Shown: one piece after another, positions 20,501-23,879 of the stretch | How positions within the stretch are numbered: position 1 is the stretch's first letter | Layout: each line of letters opens with the position of its first letter | Assembly (NCBI GenBank): GCA_026260175.1 | Contig: JAKCWW010004879.1 | Coordinates: 14,924-38,802, forward strand | DNA from: Reticulitermes lucifugus | Lineage: Eukaryota > Arthropoda > Insecta > Blattodea > Rhinotermitidae | Length of the DNA stretch: 23,879 nt | Direction: 5' to 3' | Notes under the pieces: generated by a model | Seen by the model: the letters and a program-made list of their open reading frames with translations, nothing else | The model's database searches: none | Told to the model about the DNA's origin: nothing | Position numbers and translations under genes: made by a program

Positions 20501-23337
20501 TAAGTAAAGAACAATAGATTAAAGACGATCATTGTAGAAACTCTGAGAATAAATATAAGTTTGTTGGCTCTGGAAAGTAAAGAAGGCAGAGTGTAATGTG
20601 TTATTAACTACAGCTTCTAGTGACAGCAAAATGTAGATACAATGTAATCTGTACACGGGTCATTGTACATTATTAATTATTATTTATAATGCGTGTAAAG
20701 ACAGGATAGGAAGCTAAGAAAACCCAAATGTAGTGCAATATTGTGTTTCCTATACTGATCAGATCAGATCATGTATAACTACAGTATATGCAATTTGGAG
20801 ATTTTTTTTTTCTGTTATAAAGCTGTCACCTGCCATTTACTGCCGTCTGTGACGTGAAGGTATCACATGCCACTAATCTTCAGTCTTTGTTACGAGAACC
20901 TCAAAACTCATATGTGTGCGGTGGATACTGCATTGTTAATTGCACCTTCTAATGGTGCAACATTTGTCCTGTAGAAACGGCACCAACCTTTCCTAATCAC
21001 TCGCAGCAAATACTCGAGGATTAAAACTTATATGGTGCCATATGAAAGTGGAAGTTGAATCCAAAGTAATTGAATAAATAGAGAAGGTTACATGATTTTT
21101 TCTGATGTATAGTGTTGGCTAAAACCAGTGAATTAAATTTTTGCTGCTTAATGCTTGTTAAACTGAAATGCCTTCAGCTGAGTAAATACAGTAAAACCTC
21201 TATTTAATGAATTGCTGGGGGATTAGAATATATTTCACTAAATCGAGGTTTTCATTAAATGGAGGTTTATTTGTCTATATGGAGCTATTGTCAGGACATG
21301 AAAAAATCATCACTAAATCCGGGATTTCACTAAATGCGGGAACATTAAATCAGGGTTTTACTGTAAACGTGAATTTTTAAAAATGCATTTCATTTCTAGA
21401 AGTTGGCCAAATGCAAGGGCTGCAGTGCTGCAAAATTTAAACTTACAGTAATGTGAATTTTACAGAAACAGGATGCTTGCATACCTTACATCAATGTGAA
21501 AACTGCGATGCTGGGAAGTTAGTACTTTCAAAAATATGAATTCCTCAGATGTAGGCTACCAGCATGCCTTGCATTATTGCGGGCTCCACCGTGAAAGAAT
21601 AATGTTTTTTTAAGAACTTGTTCCAGTCTTCCAGATAGCTATTATTGGTTTGACTTGCAATGATTATAATTGATTTACAGAGTTATTTTCACTCAAAGCA
21701 GTGCATGTATGTGAAACAAGAGTTTTTAAAATTGATAGAGCTTTCTTTGTGTTTACGGAATTAAATACCTAACTCCGAAAAGAAACAAATACATGGTTTA
21801 TTTTATGCAGTAAAGATGAATGGAATTGAATGTACTGGTATTAATGTGCGGAAGAGAGGAGGGTTTGATAGATATGTGTCTAGTCTGCACAACTGAGTTA
21901 TGAAGAAAACAGCTCTGCAGTTCTTCTTGTATCTGTTTTTTCTTCCTTGCTTACTTCAGGTCCTTCTGTTCCAAGGACGTTATGGAGTTCTTTAATCCTG
22001 AAAGAAACCGGATTACACAAATTGTAAATTTCCTGGGCTTTGCAGTTTCAGTGTCTTTTTTTCTCTCCATGTATTGTAAATGGAAAAGTGTCATGTTCTG
22101 ATCACTGTTCTGATTACTGTGAAGTGCAGTAGTGTTACTGTTACAATGAAGGACTTGGTTTTGATATTTATTGAAAGCTCCTTGAATACTGAAGTTTCAG
22201 TTCTTCTGGGACATTATGTCATATCAACTGTGTGTCAGTGATGTTCAGAGGAGGTTGCTGCTTCCATCCTGATGGTCTCTGCAGTCCAGCATAGACCAAG
22301 GAGATGGAGGCAGCAAGCTCCACCAAAACATCCATATCTATTTACCATTTGACATGGTGTCATTCGCAGAAGAACTGAATTTACATCACCACTGCTGTAA
22401 GAACCTCAAATTCTGCTCGCTTGAATATTTCTTGTGATATGAGGCACAGTCGTAAAATGAGGTCAAATGTAAGGGAGAGAGTGTTTGTTTCCTTTGGGTC
22501 CTACTGTGAGGGGAGATTTTTGGGAATGAATGGATGAATGAATGAATAAATACTTAAATATACAAGGTGTACCAGGAGGAATCTGCCATATTATGGGAGA
22601 AAATTCCTTAGGTTAGTTTTCTTTGATACAGCCAGGCATGCCTATATCCAACATTGAACAGTTATGGAGATAATGACAGAAAGAAGAATGTGATCTTCTT
22701 TGTGGTTCCACATACTGTACCTGTTTAACATGGTGTGGTGTCTGTACACTGTGCAGATCTGTCCTTGAGCCAGTAGCTAAGTCAAGCCATGTGCAGGCCG
22801 GTGAAGTAAGTGAAACTGTAAGGGTGATTTTTGTGAAACTACTACAGTTTTTCTAGCTTAATTAAAGGCTTTATGTCAGTCAGATGTTAATTAGATGTTG
22901 AAGCACAGATGTTAAAATTACAGTAAGTACAAATTCTTCCTCATTTTAATATGCATTTGACAGTCAGTAAATTTATAACGGCTCTCATTCTTTAAAACAT
23001 ATCTCGTCATTATCTCCATAACTGTTTAACTTTGGATATAGGTATGTTTGGTTATATCAATGTAATTTAACCTAAGGATGTATGGCAGACTTCTCCTGGT
23101 ACACCCTGTTGTTCAAATAAGTAAGAACTTTAGAATTAGTAAGAAATGAGGACTTACTGTATTCTATACCTTCTAGCTACATAAACTTGTGAAAGAGAAT
23201 CGTGACCATTTGAAAGATGAGAACCTTGGAACAACACGCTCAGCTGCTATATTCATCAAACTGTTGAATGTTGCAAGAGAATCAAGGATGGAAGATATTT
23301 ACAAAGTTTTGAAGAGCTCGAAAAACAAGGACATACT
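8284..23337 (+). CDS. Mtp: Microsomal triglyceride transfer protein, large subunit (5' part, six exons, gene continues past the window)
   Basis: The coding sequence joins 8284-8556, 10689-10877, 12638-12787, 17727-17892, 18392-18537 and 23177-23337. All inner boundaries are GT/AG and the phases match (0, 0, 0, 1, 0, then 2). The product so far is about 361 residues; family members are about 890, so roughly 60% lies outside. Family knowledge: MTP sits in the ER lumen with protein disulfide isomerase and transfers lipid to apoB-type proteins. Seen here: a hydrophobic signal peptide, then the vitellogenin-N-type region with segments alignable by eye to MTP, such as KDVGYLVTATLSVGVLWQ, NLKKGVASLFQ, and the paired cysteines of SGKCQVSY and KTDCVSG. 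Vitellogenin and apolipophorin share this fold, but the order and wording fit MTP better. Intron transposons are as expected in a large insect genome. There is no sign of a frameshift or in-frame stop in any exon. Confidence 0.9.
8630..8740. repeat. Possible decayed foldback copy in intron 1
   Basis: aggaggaacatactgcttcc atc-type wording (8632-8655) resembles the left centre of copy II (cggaagaacacagtacttcc), and gggaggaagcaatgtgttgg resembles its right centre. No outer arms are visible. Weak. Confidence 0.3.
8877..9150 (+). mobile_element. tRNA-derived SINE, decayed copy in intron 1
   Basis: A degenerate B box (attcaattcc, 8910-8919) precedes gcagatatttttttc, cacccaggctcctatacaat and ttccccaggagtaaagtggc, matching the family body position by position with many changes. 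The tail has cctgcattcccatatatgcc and a pyrimidine-rich end. Same strand as MTP. Confidence 0.55.
9151..10688 (+). other. Rest of MTP intron 1
   Basis: AT-rich intronic DNA. Around 9850-9935 there are degraded trinucleotide runs (gataatggc, atcatcatc, gtcgtcgtc). No other element or gene was recognised. Confidence 0.6.
10689..10877 (+). CDS. Mtp: MTP exon 2
   Basis: This exon gives residues 92-154 and opens with LHIKSRKAPEPEGFVVHTSK after acceptor ttcactgcag; it ends GVASLFQ before donor cag|gtaagt. It is phase 0 at both ends with 63 uninterrupted codons. The segment PYLVHWNMGKIEHVF aligns by eye with the human MTP stretch around LLHLIHGKVKEF, and LKKGVASLFQ with IKRGLASLFQ; this is the most diagnostic exon. 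The minus-strand reading frame over the same bases is a shadow. Some family members have a few more residues between LLQLQ and LHIKSRK, so a small unseen exon or a slightly different acceptor cannot be excluded. Confidence 0.9.
11783..11885. repeat. Short foldback copy in MTP intron 2
   Basis: Outer arms gtcttctggggtatgatgct (from 11783) and cagtgttatatctcagaaaa (to 11884) are inverted and match the ends of the family. The middle (atgtttcaaagcttcaaaag) is reduced, giving about 103 bases against about 180 for the best copy. Its right edge is about 15 bases from the large hairpin that starts at 11900. Confidence 0.55.
11900..12037. repeat. Near-perfect hairpin, 64-bp arms, in MTP intron 2
   Basis: Arm 11900-11963 pairs with 11974-12037 at 63 of 64 positions; the loop is the 10 bases ggggaataca. 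The arms are AT-rich, and the loop edges end in tcga. No obvious target duplication: the nearest candidate is acattatggt against acatcatggt some 37 bases further on. It could be a young palindromic MITE or a template-switch product. Confidence 0.85.
12038..12637 (+). other. Rest of MTP intron 2 (3' part)
   Basis: Very AT-rich, with homopolymer A runs at about 12064-12072 and 12349-12358. No gene or element recognised. The 5' part of the intron (10878-11782) is likewise AT-rich and featureless. Confidence 0.6.
12638..12787 (+). CDS. Mtp: MTP exon 3 (disulfide-bearing segment)
   Basis: This exon gives residues 155-204 and is too short to appear as a long open frame. Acceptor is gtgtgcag before FQILDVTQTEKDASGKC; donor is aaa|gtaagt after FILHPDK. 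The frame is open for exactly 50 codons, phase 0 to 0. Two cysteines, in SGKCQVSY and TKTDCVSGK, sit about 22 residues apart, like the conserved Cys pair in human MTP (SGNCKVTY ... DSCKIA). Together with exon 2 it reads straight through the known family order. Confidence 0.9.
13668..13935 (-). mobile_element. tRNA-derived SINE, near full length, antisense in MTP intron 3
   Basis: The reverse complement shows the B box ggattcgaatacc (13882-13894 on plus), then the family body: gggtaccgggtctctttccc, gggttaaagcagcc and the tail region at 13668-13745. The order is identical to the copies at 1271 and 5500 but on the minus strand. No clear target duplication was found. Confidence 0.7.
14094..14290. 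repeat. Near-perfect hairpin, 69-bp arms, between 13-bp direct repeats
   Basis: Arm 14128-14196 pairs with 14222-14290 at 68 of 69 positions, with a 25-base loop at 14197-14221. The 13-mer gtttgcccttctg occurs at 14081-14093 and again at 14291-14303, immediately after the hairpin. It may be a target duplication around a 197-base insertion made of 34 unique bases plus the hairpin. Sequence differs from the hairpin at 11900. Confidence 0.8.
14440..16195 (-). pseudogene. pogo/Tigger-type (CENP-B-like) transposase relic in MTP intron 3
   Basis: Minus-strand pieces in order: KKLFSAKQELEMVEY, FSMAKKMVPL, RVIALDKTQSY / KPKAIAFAHAKV, CESFFDNFKAHISKHNFTAT, NSVVHVPPKIIHTKGTKQVG, NDIGKHIPP, GAPTASVESANPTGWS, HFISC, LLILDNHESNLSITAI, ILTLPTHTSYKLHTLE, FGPYKRY; after a tandem array, TGIYPL and NVFDEYE, then a basic C-terminal tail. 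This is the DDE_1 domain order of pogo-like transposases. The second catalytic Asp (LDNHE) is kept; the first motif, normally DETG, has become NDTG. Many stops and frameshifts. No terminal inverted repeats were identified. Confidence 0.75.
14961..15319. repeat. 40-bp tandem array (eight units) inside the pogo relic
   Basis: Units start at 15001 and recur every 40 bases: tcattaaggcaagcactgta followed by atatgtttcacagcatccag. The middle units (15081-15280) differ by only one or two bases; the first two and the last are more diverged, and 14961-15000 may be a ninth, strongly decayed unit. The last unit is one base short. The array lies between FGPYKRY and TGIYPL of the transposase frame, where intact relatives have only about 50 codons. 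Confidence 0.85.
16392..16492. repeat. Small hairpin and purine-rich tract
   Basis: tgttgtatgttg at 16392 and cagcatacaaca ending at 16425 form a 12-bp inverted repeat. It is followed at 16428-16492 by a purine tract rich in gagagg and ggaag. This is simple-sequence DNA in intron 3. Confidence 0.6.
16650..17500. repeat. Unidentified dispersed-element relic in MTP intron 3
   Basis: On the minus strand 16665-17011 reads, across two frames, ISITKINQSVLVREI, ITVYSENHTK and HILCGQNSEIFHVK. On the plus strand 17274-17480 reads YGTVGQATDDYIIRCMHFAC and HSEYLILIAFPRQQWL. Such phrases recall stray open frames in repeat-derived insect gene models I have met, but I cannot name the element, and no terminal repeats or known domain are visible. 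The two parts may or may not be one element. Confidence 0.35.
17727..17892 (+). CDS. Mtp: MTP exon 4
   Basis: This exon gives residues 205-259 plus one base of codon 260. Acceptor is gttatttcag before VMGTLVTSKRDVKYTLS; donor is aca g|gttttg, phase 1. The segment SDMSAVQSVMAEEVHNM-like (SNDMSAVQSVMAEEVHNM in the sequence) and VRATQQIIL align with the MTP region that carries IEDSFVIAVLAEETHNF and KQKLELK in the human protein. The donor is weaker than those of exons 2, 3 and 5, but the next exon restores the frame exactly. Confidence 0.88.
18085..18250 (+). repeat. Possible SINE relic in MTP intron 4
   Basis: A B-box-like gtttcaattcc (18127-18137) is followed by gtgtggaatttatgctgcag and gcagatttcccctcc, an order typical of another arthropod SINE class. 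The intron is only 499 bases, and this would be about a third of it. Weak. Confidence 0.35.
18392..18537 (+). CDS. Mtp: MTP exon 5
   Basis: This exon completes codon 260 (Asp) and runs to residue 308. Acceptor is ttatttttccag, donor acg|gtaaga, so the entry phase is 1 and the exit phase 0. It encodes DTAVKMVPIKASSVEETVQE and ends SSCQEDCPT. The two cysteines correspond to the short Cys-containing turn (GHCKSCPSL in human MTP) that precedes the helical domain. The stop after IH at 18559-18561 lies beyond the donor, so an unspliced frame ends quickly. Confidence 0.88.
18612..19880 (+). mobile_element. mariner element, nearly full length, in MTP intron 5
   Basis: Terminal inverted repeats of about 28 bases: agggcagtccaaaaataagt at 18612 and its reverse complement ending ggactgccct at 19880. 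Length is 1269 bases, as expected for a mariner. The TA duplication is not intact; if the ends are extended by one base, both flanks read TG. The transposase relic inside (18772-19783) is on the same strand as MTP. Confidence 0.85.
18772..19783 (+). pseudogene. mariner (SETMAR/Hsmar1-like) transposase pseudogene
   Basis: The start is ATG 18772 (MVTRLEQWSKEVAR). The N-terminal half is broken by several stops and frameshifts (HQSVAKWCSDFKSGKSGTAD is in one piece). The catalytic half is better kept: FLECIVTGDETWVHHHSPET (first Asp), KVMATVFWDRKGV, GVLLLHDNAQSQ (second Asp), then an in-frame TAA at 19559-19561, then YSPDLALCDFHFC (third Asp), ending GGYVEK and TAA at 19781. About 337 codons, close to the usual ~345. 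All three Asp of the DD34D set remain, yet the gene cannot make a full protein. Confidence 0.85.
20067..20282. mobile_element. piggyBac-type MITE with TTAA flanks, in MTP intron 5
   Basis: TTAA at 20063-20066 and 20283-20286 flanks a 216-base element with ends CCTTTAAAGGAC and, on the minus strand, CCTTTAAACGAC (11 of 12). TTAA target duplication and CC(Y)T-type ends are the piggyBac signature. No coding capacity. Confidence 0.75.
20287..21186 (+). other. MTP intron 5, stretch without recognised features
   Basis: AT-rich; a short gatcagatcagatcat repeat lies near 20757. No open frame or element stands out. Confidence 0.6.
21189..21363. mobile_element. pogo/Tigger-type MITE with TA flanks, in MTP intron 5
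   Basis: The ends are CAGTAAAACCTCTATTTAAT and, on the minus strand, CAGTAAAACCCTGATTTAAT. TA at 21187-21188 and 21364-21365. Length 175 bases. Inside, a motif like actaaatcgaggttt recurs about five times (also attaaatggaggttt, actaaatccggga, actaaatgcggga), which may be subterminal binding sites. The CAGT..AACC ends are typical of Tigger/pogo. Confidence 0.8.
21366..22197 (+). other. MTP intron 5, stretch without recognised features
   Basis: No repeat, gene or signal was recognised between the pogo-type MITE and the foldback copy. Confidence 0.6.
22198..22377. repeat. Foldback repeat copy, most complete, in MTP intron 5
   Basis: The outermost 11 bases cagttcttctg (22198-22208) and cagaagaactg (22367-22377) are exact reverse complements. 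The inner arms gaggttgctgcttccatc and gatggaggcagcaagctcc pair with few mismatches; the parts in between pair loosely. The order of motifs (tcttctggg, tcatatcaactgtgtgtcag, gatgttc, gctgcttccatc, then mirror image) matches copies I to III. The length is 180 bases, non-coding. Confidence 0.7.
22524..22550. repeat. Short (gaat)n microsatellite
   Basis: About six imperfect gaat/gatg units ending in aataaa, directly before the inverted-repeat element at 22562. Confidence 0.7.
22562..23109. mobile_element. Tc1/mariner-like non-autonomous element with long inverted ends
   Basis: Left arm 22562-22678 (acaaggtgtaccaggaggaa, ccttaggtta, cctatatccaacattgaaca, gttatggagataatgac) is mirrored by 23006-23109, with one gap of about 14 bases. 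The middle, about 330 bases, has no coding frame. The left flank reads TA; the right reads TT, so a TA duplication is possible but damaged. The cAGGGTGTACC-type end is usual for Tc1/mariner-superfamily elements. It ends 67 bases before MTP exon 6. Confidence 0.75.
23177..23337 (+). CDS. Mtp: MTP exon 6 (start of helical domain; last exon seen)
   Basis: This exon gives residues 309-361 plus two bases. It follows acceptor ccttctag and continues exon 5 without a gap: CPT then LHKLVKENRDHLKDENLGTT. RSAAIFIKLLNVARESRMED and IYKVLKSS.NKDIL match the amphipathic repeats opening the MTP helical domain (human [20 protein letters not shown]). The donor is best placed at ct|gtacgt after 23337 (phase 2). 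Without splicing the frame stops at 23357-23359. The next exon was not found in the remaining ~540 bases. Confidence 0.87.
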
Positions 23338-23727
23338 GTACGTATTATTCAACTTCTGAATGATTATAAAAGAAAACCTTTGTGTCCAGTAACAAAGGAA
23401 ATTAACCAGACCTGGTCTGTTCTTAATATTAAAAGCTTTTGAAAAGAAAGTGCCATCAGTGTTTTACCCAGGGGAACAGCCGGAAAATTTGCTTAAAAAC
23501 TGAGGTTACACTATTTAAGAATATTGATATGGCTTACTCTACAGAGTCATGGTTATCTATGTTGAAACATTATATTTAATGACTTTAATATTTGGTATAT
23601 TTCCTCGTTTTATCAGTGTTTTCAGTTTTGTTTCCAAAAATCAGGAGGGAAGTTGCCTGCCGTCACCACCTGCTGCCCAACATCTTTGAGCAAGTGGATA
23701 GTTTCTCAAAAGTCTGGAACTTTTTAA
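23338..23727 (+). other. Start of MTP intron 6
   Basis: Follows the donor gtacgt. A frame at 23645-23750 is open for about 36 codons after an AG (REVACRHHLLPNIFEQVDSF), in the right phase for exon 7, but it does not resemble the expected MTP wording, so it is left as intron. Confidence 0.5.
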
Positions 23728-23879
23728 CCTTTAGCGTCCGGACTTATTTCTAAGCTTTGCCCTTTAAATCGAGATAAGTGGTCTACTTTACGGCACAATA
23801 CCTGTGTGATCGGTTTTGCGGTCCCCGCGTTGGCCGTTTAAACTTTTGCGCATTCGTTAGAAAAACTTTAATATTATTT
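23728..23879. mobile_element. Possible piggyBac-type element, left end only
   Basis: TTAA at 23724-23727 is followed by CCTTTAGCGTCCGGAC, like the ends of piggyBac-type MITEs. The remainder is outside the window, so the right end cannot be checked. Sequence differs from the element at 20067. Confidence 0.4.

Noticed and set aside
23645..23750. Possible MTP exon 7
   Set aside because: An AG, correct phase and about 36 open codons are present, but the residues (REVACRHHLLPNIFEQVDSF) do not resemble the expected MTP continuation and no donor was identified.

Overview
This is a stretch of animal nuclear DNA, almost certainly from an insect. It carries the 5' part of one real protein-coding gene in a setting very rich in transposable elements. 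The gene is recognisable as microsomal triglyceride transfer protein (MTP large subunit). The insect call, and the weaker guess of Blattodea (cockroach or termite), rests on the MTP wording, on the mariner, Tc1-like, pogo and RTE-type relics, and on a tRNA-derived SINE. The lineage is inference; no species marker was found.

Layout. Positions 1-8257 hold no gene that I can support. They are layered repeats: two inverted copies of one hAT-type MITE, a second hAT-like MITE, a tRNA-derived SINE family, a palindromic (foldback) repeat family, a broken Tc1/mariner-superfamily transposase on the minus strand, and the 3' end of a LINE reverse transcriptase on the minus strand. Several are nested: a SINE inside a foldback copy, a hAT MITE inside another foldback copy, a hAT MITE inside the transposase relic, and a hAT MITE inside a SINE tail.

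Positions 8284-23337 carry six MTP exons on the plus strand: 8284-8556, 10689-10877, 12638-12787, 17727-17892, 18392-18537 and 23177-23337. Splice phases are consistent. Together they encode about 361 residues: signal peptide and the N-terminal lipid-transfer (vitellogenin-N) region, about 40% of a usual ~890-residue MTP. The gene runs off the right edge. MTP loads lipid onto apolipoprotein B-type proteins (apolipophorins in insects) in the ER, as a heterodimer with protein disulfide isomerase.

Introns. Intron 1 has a decayed SINE. Intron 2 has a short foldback copy and a near-perfect 64-bp-arm hairpin. Intron 3 has a reverse-strand SINE, a second near-perfect hairpin (69-bp arms), a pogo/Tigger-type transposase pseudogene on the minus strand with an expanded 40-bp tandem array inside it, and an unidentified dispersed element. 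Intron 4 is short. Intron 5 has a nearly full-length but dead mariner, a piggyBac-type MITE with TTAA flanks, a pogo-type MITE with TA flanks, the cleanest foldback copy, and a Tc1/mariner-type element with long inverted ends. A further piggyBac-like end begins near the right edge.

No rRNA gene, functional tRNA gene, CRISPR array or virus was seen. The observations most worth following up are the foldback family (at least seven copies or parts, three of them interrupted by or abutting other elements), the tandem array inside the pogo pseudogene, and the two near-perfect intronic hairpins.
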